Below, in pieces: positions 10,601-20,342 of a stretch of 64,000 nt of DNA; within the stretch, counting starts at the first letter, position 1, and the number at the start of each line of letters is the position of its first letter. The stretch is from Tribonema minus (Eukaryota; Sar; Xanthophyceae; Tribonematales; Tribonemataceae): NCBI GenBank assembly GCA_017506865.1, contig JAFCMP010000008.1, forward strand, positions 479,001 through 543,000. Reading direction: 5' to 3'. The notes beneath the pieces were generated by a model. The model was not told where the DNA came from and did no database searches. It saw only the letters and a list, made by a program, of their open reading frames with translations. A program made the position numbers and the translations under genes.

Positions 10601-13600
10601 GCATAACTACAGGATAACTCACCAGGCGTATGATGTCGGCGATCTGATCCTCCGTGAGGACGCTCCCCGTGGGGTTCCCGGGGTTGATGATGCAGATACC
10701 TACATATCGACTATCTATGTATCCTGACCATTCATGAACCACATCACTCTACATAGCCACATGCATTCTACATTGAGTTGTCATCTTGCCAGTGCTCACC
10801 AGGCGTATGATGTCAGCGATCTGCTCCTCCGTGAGCACGCTCCCCGTGGGGTTTCCGGGGTTGATGATGCAGATCCCCCGCACGCACACGCCATCGTCAT
10901 CGCGCGCCACCGCCAGGCTCTCCCTCAGCTCCTCGATGCTCACCCCCCAATTCCTCCCCTCAACCAGGTGATACGGCACGAGGCGCCCTCCCAGCAGCGT
11001 GAGCGTGGCCGAGTACAGTGGGTATTGGGGTATGGGGGTGAGCATGCCGTCTGCATGTCCGTCCGCCATCTCGCGCAGCATGCACTGCATGAGGAGCTTG
11101 ACGCCCTCGCTCGCGCCGTTGGTGAGGAAGACGCGGTCGGCGCGCGCGGGGTGGCCGTCGCGCTGCGCGATGAAGGCGGCCACCTCCTCGCGCACGGACT
11201 GCATGCCCTGGCTGTTGGTGTACACGCCTGTAGGAGGGAAGGGGGTGTATGTGTGTGAAACAAAAGAAGCGGTATGATGCAGTTCAACTTGAAGATTTGA
11301 GTGCCATTCAATGAGGAAGGCGCAGTCGGCGCGCGCGGGGTGTCTGTCGCGCCGCGCGATGAATTCCGCCACCTCTTCGCGCACAGACTGCATGCCCTGG
11401 CTGTTGGTGTACACGCCTGTGTGTGTGTGTTTGAGGGGGGGGGGTGGCAAATAGAAGTAGTTGGGCTGAATACACGCAATCATAGATGCAGCTGAAGGGT
11501 ATGAGCATACGTGCAGCGCATGGCTGTCACGCCGCGCAATGAAAGCAGCGATTTCATGATGCACAGACTGCATGCCCTGGCCGTTGGTGTACGCGCCTGT
11601 TGAACACGGTGACGACGACGCGGCCCAGGGAGGAAGTGATGAGGCGACAAAAGCAAAGCTGTGATCCAGTTTAGATTAAGGTTTGAGTGGGGCAGGCGTG
11701 GTCGTCGCGCACGGGGTGGCCGCCGCGCCGCGCGGTACAGGCAGCGACTTCCTCGTGAACAAACTGCATGCTTTGGCTGTTTTTTTTATGTAGACGCCCG
11801 AGGCATCAGCAAAACCCCTAGTGACAAACCGCCGTTTGTAAAAGTTGAAGTTGTTGTACGCAGTACATGTCTGCATGCCTGTGCTGTGGCGTACATCTCT
11901 GTGCAGTTATGGTTGAGAGTAAAAGTTTGGGAAAGTAGTTGAAAGTGAGAAACCTCAAAGAAGGTTTGAAGTTGAGAATCGACGAGCGCTGCGCTCCGCT
12001 CCAGGACTTGCCCTCTCCTCACGCAACGCACGCTGCCTAGAACTTCCTGACCAATTGATATCAAGGTACAGCAGCCACACCACGTCACGCTCTTGCGTAG
12101 CTGTCACTGATAGTGGTCAGCGTACACTAATAGTGGCCAAGCCAAATGAGAGCGCTGAGCAAGTGACGATGACTGATGGCGATGACTATGGCAACAGCAC
12201 CACTAGTTGAAGGAGACGCTGTGCTGCAGCTTCTGCATGCCCCAAGCGGCAGCGTATAGGTGTGGGTACGTGTGGGGAATTTACAATCCATCCGAGCGCC
12301 AGCCTAAGTGTAATCCAGTATTGAAACAGAATAATGGAGCGCAACAACGGTCACAACAGCTATGCAAAGGTATTGGCCGCAAGTGGCTGTTGCGCAGGTA
12401 CACTGCGTGCAGTGTGCCGCGTGCTGCTGGCGCAGACGGCATCATTGCACCTACTGTGCGCTGGTAGCTACACTGTGATGTATGAACTTCCTGTTGAACA
12501 GAACTCTCCTAACGCAAGACGCACCCTGGCGCACCCTATCAGTGTCTATCAGTGGTGAAAACATATGACAATGTAGTACTTGCACTTGCTGCGGAAGAAC
12601 AAACCGGTTGCGTGTTCACACATCGCAGCCGTGCTGATATATTGTTGGTCGCCATTGTTGTCGAAAGTGTAATTCTTGTCCCCCGTGCCTATATAGTGAC
12701 ACTTAGTGCTACTGTCTGGTTGCTAACCTCTACCACAGTTCGTGGAACTGCAAAGCGCAACAGCAGTGTAAGCTACACACACGCACTGGGCCTTGCTGGA
12801 ATGAATTCATTCATGATTGTGCACGTTGCACTGATCACAGTTGCAGCAGCAGCCGTTCCAGTTGTTGCCGCTTCCAGCTCTCTGCGTGAAGCTAGCACAT
12901 GGACCCGTATACTGCAAGTTGGAATTCGAGCAGTCAAAGAGTTGGCAAGGTTCTACGAGTCAACCTGCTTGTTCCGCTTTACACAGCTGCATCTGCAAAC
13001 CTCTCTGCGACTTTGCTGTGATAATCAGCGCACCAACTTTTGAAGCCTGCTGTGTGCCAATAGCACTAGCATTCAAAGAGGCACTATGTGTGCAACACAG
13101 TGAATCATAGAGCCTTTGCAAGTGACGAATATGCGCGCTCCGAGGTTCTTTGCGTGCAGCAGACACCGCGCGCAAGGACAGGGGCCTTGACATGTAGATA
13201 CAGGTATCAGTACTTTCAGCACCATACTATATTGTACTTGAAAATTCGCACTCACCCATGCCCCCAGACGTGCACTTGACATACTTGCGAGCCCGCTCCA
13301 CGGCCTCGGGATCAAACAGGCCCGGTGGCGCTGTATCCAGCAGCTGCGGATACATGCAGAGGCTCAGCACCTGCCTGTTGAACGTCAGCGGCGGCTGCTC
13401 CAGTGCCTGCGGGTTGCCTATGTTGAGGGCAATGATCTGGTCAAAGGGGTACTTGTGGCCGTCCGCCATCCGCGCCTGTATTCTCATGCTGGCATCCAAC
13501 ACCCGCCCTCTCACGGCGTAGCTGGTCTGCGTCACCCTCTTGTTCATGGTGTGTGCATTGAGCGTAGGGGACCGCAGAGGGTGATGTGGGTGCACATAGG

Positions 13601-13736
13601 CCTTGTGCTCCTCGCCTTCCTCCAGTGCAACGCCGGAGGCATGCCGGGCTGCGCCGCCGTTGCTCCTTCCTCCGTTGGCAAGCGCGGCCATGCCTCTCCT
13701 GCCGCTGCTCCTAAGTGGTCCAAGCACTGCTCTCAT
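4682..13736 (-). CDS. ALT: Alanine aminotransferase (PLP class I, eukaryotic ALT type)
   Basis: Seven exons on the minus strand: 13256..13736, 10800..11227, 9171..9366, 8104..8159, 7162..7356, 5636..5798 and 4682..4788. They total 1626 nt (541 aa plus TAG) with all phases consistent. The enzyme interconverts alanine plus 2-oxoglutarate with pyruvate plus glutamate. Seen: [11 protein letters not shown] and FRQVL-like N-terminal block (FNRQVLSLC), TNGASEGV near 196-203, IPQYPLY near 226, NPGNPTG at about 283-289, DEVYQ, the PLP-lysine block [14 protein letters not shown] (Lys about 359), PGSGFGQ and the carboxylate-binding YHFRTT near the C terminus. ATG at 13736 is chosen because the same frame meets a stop just upstream and other in-frame triplets there are GTG. 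The leader [15 protein letters not shown] is Arg-rich without acids, so mitochondrial targeting is possible. A glutamate:glyoxylate role, as in plant paralogues, cannot be excluded. Confidence 0.93.
5026..5195 (+). repeat. Dispersed repeat family A, copy 1
   Basis: About 170 bp, starting near ATCAAAAGATCGTAGAGCTC and ending near TGTGTGCAAGCTTTTTAGCG. Close copies lie at about 26696-26875 (+), 39968-40150 (+) and 35262-35420 (reverse). It has no coding potential. Internal GTGGTTAGCCG and GGTCGCGAGTCAAAC weakly resemble tRNA A and B boxes, so a SINE origin is possible but unproven. This copy sits in the last aminotransferase intron. Confidence 0.7.
5500..6350 (-). repeat. Echoes flanking aminotransferase exon 6
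   Basis: Donor-side copies of the exon 6 end lie near 5498-5550. Acceptor-side copies of the exon 6 start lie near 5978-6024, 6121-6150 and 6312-6350, all containing (G/A)GGGC(A/G)CCGTCCACC or a shorter form next to a CTGC(A/G)GTG acceptor. Degenerate TTAGGG motifs lie between copies (5935-5955, 6045-6090). Confidence 0.75.
6385..7050 (-). repeat. Serial echoes of the aminotransferase exon 5 donor edge
   Basis: The true exon edge (7155-7235) is copied near 6957-7045, 6745-6832 and, more degraded, 6385-6450. Each keeps CAGCGAGTTGCAGGAGAC or its remnant, then the GTTGAGCGCATCGCTCAGCA and GCGCGCCGG blocks. In the 6957 and 6745 copies the donor has changed from CTCAC|C to CTCAG|C (minus strand GTGAG to CTGAG), so these two have lost the GT. 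Confidence 0.8.
7357..7545. repeat. Poly-G tract and about 70-bp tandem repeat next to the exon 5 acceptor
   Basis: A long G run (about 7365-7398, interrupted once by AA) is the C-tract upstream of the exon 5 acceptor on the minus strand. It is followed by two to three tandem units of GGGACTCGGGGTCAGGAATGG near 7401, 7468 and a shorter remnant near 7520. Confidence 0.75.
8665..9080 (-). repeat. Serial echoes of the aminotransferase exon 3 donor edge
   Basis: The true edge is at 9166-9235. Copies, each beginning with the donor (ACTCACC on the plus strand), lie near 8669, 8741, 8881 and 9017. They share CTCACCCCG(G/C)ACCCC(GCA)CTTCCCCCAT and a TTGCTGGTGGA(G/A)TGGAAGCTGAC block. The copies nearest the exon match best. 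Confidence 0.85.
9500..9585 (-). repeat. Echo of the aminotransferase exon 3 acceptor edge
   Basis: GGCCTGGTACACCTCGTCTG at 9505 and the following bases to GGCGCGAGCATTGACA match the true exon 3 start and its intron flank at 9329-9385. Confidence 0.8.
10430..10700 (-). repeat. Echoes of the aminotransferase exon 2 donor edge
   Basis: A near-identical copy of 10797-10875 lies at 10617-10695, including the CTCACC donor and GATGATGCAGAT. A more degraded copy lies at 10430-10490. Confidence 0.85.
11296..11800 (-). repeat. Graded echoes of the aminotransferase exon 2 acceptor edge
   Basis: The true exon start (about 11118-11227) is copied at 11305-11418 (good match, acceptor kept), at 11519-11600 (weaker) and at 11690-11800 (weakest). 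All keep the region encoding [15 protein letters not shown] or its decayed form. The minus-strand frame stays open from the second copy through the first copy, the intron and the true exon. Confidence 0.85.
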
Positions 13737-14653
13737 GCCCCGCACTCCCTCCAGCACGCAGTGCACCTGCTTCCGCGACTGTGGCACCACTACCTAAGGT
13801 AGGTGTATGATTGCAACTGCAAGTCTTCGCACTGTGTGTGGCTCCGCTGTGTCGGCATTAGAGATCCAGACTTCGGAAATCCCGCTTTTTATGTGATGAT
13901 GCAGAAAACCAGGTCTATGGGAGACGCAATCACATGTATACACCTCTCAGCCTAACTCCTACTCTATCACCCGCGCAGGCCCCAGCACTGGCATATCTTC
14001 CGGGGACACCAACTTCAAGTTGCGCGAGTTGCCCGAGAACGAGGGCTGGCGGCTGCACAAACAGGGAGGAGGCTGAAGGTGTCCAAGGCAGCGCTCGGCA
14101 CCTGCCGCCACTGCCGTTCACAGCGGACCAGCGCTTGGCATCTGCCGGTAGCAGCGCTCGGCTCTACGGTAGATGTCTTGGACATCTTCAGCCTCCATGC
14201 CTGGACTCTGTGCAGCTTCAGAGAGGCTATGAGTGATGCAGACACCAGCCCTATGGAAATAAGTTGACACGTCTCAGCCTAACTCCTGGTTTGACCCTCA
14301 CCACAACGTTCCATCATCAACATTGCGTTGGGGTATGCTCCAAGGCGGGGACATGCAGGAGATTGAAAAAGAATCTTGCTTGAACATCATGCAATCTCAA
14401 CATATGAGACGTGCAAGAACGCTTGCCAAATCTGGCCAAGAAGATACACCCTCAAGCATAAGTACTGTAATGTACCCCGTCAAGTGCCATTGGGGTTCAC
14501 ATGTGAACTCTCTGCAAGCTCACGACAAGCCTGCGTCACGACGTGTGAACTCTTCGTTGAGCAGCATGCAGAGACAAACTTCGCGTGCATGACACGCGCA
14601 GCACACCCATGCTTGTACAACAACCAGGTTTTCTATTCACAGAGAAAGAAGCC
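13737..14653. other. Spacer upstream of the aminotransferase; one weak exon-like stretch
   Basis: At 13978-14068 (+) an acceptor-like GCGCAG precedes an open stretch reading NFKLRELPENEGWRLHKQ, but no donor or partner exon is visible. The rest shows no gene. Confidence 0.3.
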
Positions 14654-15842
14654 TCAGTCATCAGGCCCCTGCAAGATGTTCGACTTCCCCCGCAGGTCCC
14701 CTTCATGGGGATGTGCGGGGCCCTCGTATATCTTCAACTGCAATATCATCCGTGACCGCAGCTTGTTCTTTGGCAGCATGCCCATGACAGCGCGCCGCAG
14801 TATCTCCTCGGGCCTTCGCTCCAGCTGCTGCTTTGGCGTGCGCTCCTTCAGACCTCCGGGGTAGCCGGAGTGCCACCGGTACACCTGTGCACAAGCACAA
14901 ACACACACACACACACACACGACAGTGCTCAAGTTGATGCGTGTATGTAGGCAGGTAGGCTCTTTGGAAACCGACAATCATCATCTGAGAGTACCAGCGA
15001 CCTTGTGTAGTAGTTGATAATATAAGCCTTAGGCCTTGTTATCTGCACGTCAATGCAATGGCGATTGCGCCCCAGCAGCCGAAACTTCACATCCCAGCAG
15101 TGCTCCAGCATCTGCAGCGACGAGCTGAGCACTCACTCACTTACTTACTCAGACTTGCTTCCTTACTTAACAAGCGCATGTTGCGTGCCGCATCATTTCT
15201 TCCGCAATCTTGATTGAAAGCATGCCAACGGGGCCTTCGACTGTGGGACGCATGCAATGCTCTTACCGTTTAGTGAACTGTGAGTGACCTGCGTCCTGAC
15301 CTTATCATAACCATTGCTTGAATGACAGTCGCGCATCCAAAGCAATCGCCACATTTTTTGAATGCCAATGTGAGACGCAGCAACAGAGGCCAGAGGCACT
15401 ATCAATGCAGAAAGTCTTGTGAAGTGAAGCCTTGTTTGTGATTTCTATGCTTGTTGCCTACTGCATGCACCTGCTCAGAAAAGCAATGACCACCACTGCT
15501 GGCTTTGTGGGCCACGCTTCGACCAGCACGAACGGTACTGTGGAGTTTCAATCACGTCTGGACAGCCAGCCGAGAAGCATCCTGCTGAAGTAGCGATTGG
15601 TCACGCTTGTGAGGTGCTCTTACCTTATCTGTCCACTTCTTGCCAGTGAACTGGACATCGGCAGCGTTGATCACCACCACGATGTCCCCACACGCCACGT
15701 TGGGCGAGTATGTGGGCTTGTGCTTTCCAACCAGCAGCGGCGCTATCTGTGTCGCCAGCCTCCCCACTATTTGATCCTTCGCATCCACCAGGTGCCACAT
15801 TGGCCTGTGCGACCGCCGCAGCAGCACATTGGCGACCGACAT
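14654..15842 (-). CDS. uL13: Ribosomal protein uL13, bacterial/organellar type
   Basis: Two exons, 15624..15842 and 14654..14884, join in phase 0 (Lys|Val) to give 149 aa, close to the roughly 142 aa of bacterial L13. Seen: [16 protein letters not shown] at the N terminus, GDIVVVINA, then [13 protein letters not shown] and GMLPKNKLR. These are the hallmark blocks of uL13, which binds 23S-type rRNA early in large-subunit assembly. Cytosolic eukaryotic L13A lacks this YRH(S/T)G(Y/H)PGG arrangement. The N-terminal extension is only about a dozen residues ([14 protein letters not shown]), with no signal peptide, so a mitochondrial rather than secondary-plastid location is inferred. The intron is 739 bp with GTAAGA and a CACAG acceptor. 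Confidence 0.93.
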
Positions 15843-16913
15843 GAGCCAACACCTGTCAGCGCCACTGCGCTGAAAGCTGTCCCAGCCAACTTCACAACCT
15901 GCTACTTCAAAGGTGGTTTGGCGAGCTCATACATACCGTATCAACCTTGCAGGTGTGCTGTTTTCATACGAACAGTTGCGTATTACATGTAGCACTGTAC
16001 GCTATCTGAAACATTGCCGAAAACAATGTTGACATGGCCAAGCTTCCTGCAGCACAGAGCTTGTGTAGGTACACATCGGACTTGCGCCATGTGAGATAAC
16101 CCTGACCCCGGTTTCGCTGTCTGGCACAACCAATCTATTTGTTCAGCGTGCCTCATATGTAGAGTGTGGTGTTTGCAGCATTGCTTGATGTCAAGAAGAC
16201 AGGCTCTGGGCTTTGGGCAACGCAATAATTGAGTGTGTGTTCTCCCTGTCAGAGCTGCTGCTGTAAAGCGGTGGTCCGCGCTTGCAATCATGATCATCAA
16301 TGGGCATCAACGGCATGGTGTGCTGATCAATCCAATGAAGGGCCTTCACTTCAGAAATGATAGGCTGCAATTTCATCATCAACCCTCTGCTTCAGTACCC
16401 ATCAAGAACGGAATGCATCCACACATCTAGGTGCGGCAGATTGGAAGGGTAACGAAACACATTGCGTGGACCGACCACAATGCAGCCACAGAAGCGAGTC
16501 TGTCTGGTGCATGAACGAAGGTCCAACAACAGAGTGAGCGCCTGACATGACATCCCATCATCAAGTCTCGCAGCCAGGTACCCGGCCACTACTTCTGCCC
16601 ATGATCTTGCGCTGAACACACAGGGAGGCGACGTGGCACATACAACAGCAACACACGCGTGTAAAGCTCCGAAAAGGGCTGCCAGCCAGAGTTACATACA
16701 TGGTGGGCATTACTTGTAATACACAGACACAGCACGACTGTAACGAACGGACCAGCAGCGGCGTGCGCACGCGGGGGGGGAAGGGGGGGGGGGGGGGGGG
16801 GTATTGCTAAACTAAATGGCTCTCATACATCATGACAGCAATCATCACTTTGAAAAACTCTGGTTCTGCGGCAAGGGGCCGGCGGCTGCGCAGCCGGTCA
16901 GTAAATACCCGCC
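15843..16913. other. Intergenic; poly-G tract
   Basis: No gene recognised. A run of G (about 16772-16801, broken by AA) lies near the middle. The promoter of the uL13 gene should lie at its left end, but no clear element stands out. Confidence 0.5.
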
Positions 16914-18474
16914 TCAAGCCTTGGCGCGTTTAATTGGTCGCGCAGCTGCGCTATCATCGTCGCCTCCGTCGTCATCGTCATCATCGCCATTGTCATTGCC
17001 GCCGCCATCCGCGCCATCATCATCGTCGTCATCGTCATCGTCGTCGCCTGGGCCGAGTGGCCCATCTGAGCGGCAATGTACATTGGCACAGCGCAACTCA
17101 TCTTAGAGACGGGATGTGGCTGCCCATGTAGTCAGCAAAGGATGCTGCACCTTACGCACCGGCGCAGAGAAACTGCTGGCATCAGTGTGCTGCGTAGTAA
17201 TTTAAGAAGGTCAACCCCCAGGGTCTGGTGAGGTTTGTGCCTGCAAAGTCCGGGCGGCTCTTTGTCAGAGCCACTGCCTGGCGCAAGCCATAGCCTGCCT
17301 CTGCAAGCATCTTGCGTCAGCGCTCTCAAGTAAGCAGCGGGTAGGCACCACCACATTACACTTTTGTTGGTGTCATCAGCAGTCACAAACATGCGGTGGA
17401 TACCCCAACAAAGGATGATCAGAAGGGCTGGAATCAGCGACGTCATCGTTAGCAACATCACCACCAGCGCCGCCTGACGCATCTCATCGAGACAGGCACA
17501 GATTCTGGGGCCAGCCTCTCGCATTGGGTGCCTTGCTTGCCTTCTGTTGCTGTCACTGTTTCGACTAGGGTAAGCTGGGCTTGTAGCACTGTGCATGTTG
17601 CAGACGCTAGGCCAAAGATGACATTGCCGCCTGTGCTCTGTATGCAGCAGCTTTCCCCACGAATCGGGCAGCCATGTGTTGTTTTGAATCTGGCCGAGAA
17701 TCAGCGCATGTGCGTGTATACTGGTTCTCCTTCCACAGATCTCTTGCTTCCTGGTCATTGATTGGCTTGTGCTTGCCATAAAACTACAGACACAATGCAC
17801 TACTGGCTTGACTAAAATAATCGGGACGCACTGACACTCTCCTCAACATAAATCGGGCCTCTACCTTCTCTTGTCTACAACCGGCAACACTCCAATTTCA
17901 TACATGCTTCTTCTGCTAAAAAAGGCATGTTTCAGGAATCCACCGTAACGACTATCATCGCCGTTACGCTGCTTCAAGTGCGCTGCCTGTACCTGCATGC
18001 ATCTGCGTACTCGGTGTACTACTCGTGCACTCATATGTGCATACCCTATATATGCGACTACCTACGCATCCGATCATCAAAGCCCAGTCAGCCCACCATC
18101 CATAGCTACGATATGCACAACCACAAGCACCCACCGTCATCGTCACCGGATGCTCCGCTGATGCCATCATCGTCATCGTCATCATCATCTCCCCCCGGCG
18201 CGCCGCCGCCACCGCCGCCACCACCAACCTCGTCATCATCGCCGCTGTCCCCCTCGGAACCCCCCGAATCCAGCTCTATCGGCTGCCCCGGCCCGCTCCC
18301 AGGGGGTCCCTGCTCCTCGTACTCGCCCCCTGACTCATCGCTGTACCCCTCCGCATCCTCCCCCCCGCCCCCAGCATCCTGAGCGCTGCCACCGCCGTCG
18401 TCGTCCCCTTCTACAAAGTCCCCTGTGCCCGCGGCCTCGCCGGAGTCGTCGTCGTGGTCGGACTCCGCATCCGA
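16914..18474 (-). CDS. Asp/Gly-rich acidic protein, 3' exons
   Basis: Two exons are supported: 18135..18474, preceded by a pyrimidine-rich tract and CTGCAG, and 16914..17047. A GTGGGT donor after GAC-G and a CCCAG acceptor before GC-GAC join them in phase 1. The product segment is 157 aa, dominated by Asp, Glu, Gly and Ser, with several poly-Asp runs, and ends in PIKRAKA, a possible short nuclear-localisation signal. Exons further upstream are not resolved. Acidic tails of this kind occur in histone chaperones and other nuclear proteins, but nothing here identifies the family. The GAY repeats could also be simple-sequence DNA; the phase-compatible junction between two such tracts is the main argument for a gene. 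Confidence 0.45.
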
Positions 18475-20342
18475 CTGCAGGGGTGAGGTCGCGGAGGCAT
18501 TGAGGTGTTGGATCGTGCAAGTGGTGCAGTTTGCAGTAGGTTTGTAGCAGGGTCCAGCCGGAAAATCTTGAACCAGGGGGTGGCATTCAGGGTTGCAACA
18601 AACAGCCAATTGCTGTACGAGCGTTCAGCAGCGCTGATCAAAGCAGTCGACCTCTCTCAACGTCAATGGCAGAGATGTCAGGGTCCGACTGCTGCATCCG
18701 CCTCTTTGGGCAGAAACATTATCTTATGCAGTAAACGCGCTTGGTGGTCACGATGTTAATGTTGGCAACACTTTCAGCATGTCGTGCCCACCTCAAGCCT
18801 TGGAATGCGTTCAGTCAGGGACGGCAGGCAAGTGCCGCACAAACACCAACTTCCTGGACATAATACGCAGCCTATGCTACTGTACCGACTGCAACAGTAC
18901 GGGAGGTGGGCATCAAGTATTGATGTCAAAAGGCCTATGAAGGCATCAGCAGCAAGTGAACTCCGCCAGCCAGCCCCCTGCCCCCCCGCACTGCTACTGT
19001 ACAGACTGCAGCAGTAAGGGGAGGTGATATCGAGCCTTTGATGTTGAAATGACTCTCATAAGGCCTAAGCAGCAAGCGAACTTCGCCAGCCAGCCCCTGC
19101 CCCTCTCCACCCCACACACATAGGTTAACGCTGACAAATGCCTTGTCACAGACCATTGAGGCTAGCATGATCTGCAGCCCGGCAACTGACGCTTATCTAA
19201 CAAGATTGCACTCATGGCGCCCTTTCGCAACGCGAGCGCACAGACACTGCCTTCTGTTAGCTAGGTGTGTGCTTTCTGATAGCCTTTATCAGACGCGCGG
19301 GCATCATAAACCACGCCGCTGCTTGCAGTGCCGATGTACAAACCCGGACAGACAGAACTCAAATCTAATTCTGAAGGATACCGACTACGACGGACTCTAG
19401 CGACAACGGATACTGTGCTGATGTGCCCGTAAGACCTTAGAAGCGTGTTTTACTGACAATTTCAAGGCATAAAGCAATGCATTGCACTCGCGCGGATATC
19501 CACTATGACAAGAACGGTTCAACATTGTTTGTTTTTGTGCAAAAGCACGCCGCCGCAAGCGTGCTACGGCAACTAGCGGCGCATCTGCGCGCCAACTGTA
19601 TCGCAAAAGGTGACGCGCGCTGGGTTCACCACGCGCTGATGTCGCGCTCGAGCATGCCCCCAGCGCGTACTAATTACGTTTCGTATCTAGCTTATAAAAA
19701 GTGGGCAAAGGCTGCCTCTCACCATGATCGCCGAGCAAGAAGCGGGCGGGGCCTGGAGAAGCTGAAGGCAAGAGCTGTGTGTCCCAGTGGGCCAGTCGTT
19801 CCTTGAACGTTTGCGCTTGTGTGAGAGTGCCTTGACGCACCGTTACTCGGATTGGTTGAAGAGTGTGCCAAGCGAGTCGTTGAAGTTCTCGATGTTGAAC
19901 CTGTATACCTCGGACGCTGGGCGAAAGCAAGGACGCAAGCGACTGTATCAGCCTCTTTTCTGCGTTCGACGGAACCACTAACACCGTACCGACCGAGCAG
20001 ACCTTCCCGTGCGCATTAGACGATGAGAGAGCACAGTGGGTGTTGCGTCGAATGCGCTTCCAGAGCCGTTGGTGCTGCCTGCTGCGGCCGCAGCGAGAGC
20101 TGCCGGAACTCGCGTAGGTATGGCACTGCTGCCATCCAGCCAGCCACGTCCGTTTGGCATATCTGCCTTGTGCCACGCGCCACACTGCTGCACCCCAAGA
20201 AAGGGTCGGCCACTGTGTACACAAGTGTTTTTTTCGGGTTGGGCCAGGGCCTATGACCAAGGCAGATCAGGTCACTGATTTTGGAGCATAGTGCGCTCAC
20301 CAGCTGGGCAGTTCCTGTGTTATATGCCTGGATCAGGAGCCG
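18475..20342. other. Unresolved stretch with a tandem duplication
   Basis: Two units of about 108 bp at 18893-19000 and 19001-19110 share GGGAGGTG, GCAGCAAG(T/C)GAACT(C/T)CGCCAGCCAGCCCC. A possible minus-strand exon ends at a GTGAGA donor near 19717 and reads GPARFLLGDH, which faintly recalls a GST C-terminal turn; this is too short to call. No other gene is recognised. Confidence 0.35.

Noticed and set aside
10749-11573. One continuous 274-codon frame covering aminotransferase exon 2
   Set aside because: Only 10800-11227 fits family alignment and phase; the rest is intron and an echo that happens to stay open.
14929-15132. Small minus-strand frame inside the uL13 intron
   Set aside because: uL13 is complete without it (exons join in phase 0) and it has no recognisable motif.
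19670-20260. Minus-strand frame with a GST-like FLLGD turn
   Set aside because: The match is under ten residues and no neighbouring exon completes the fold.
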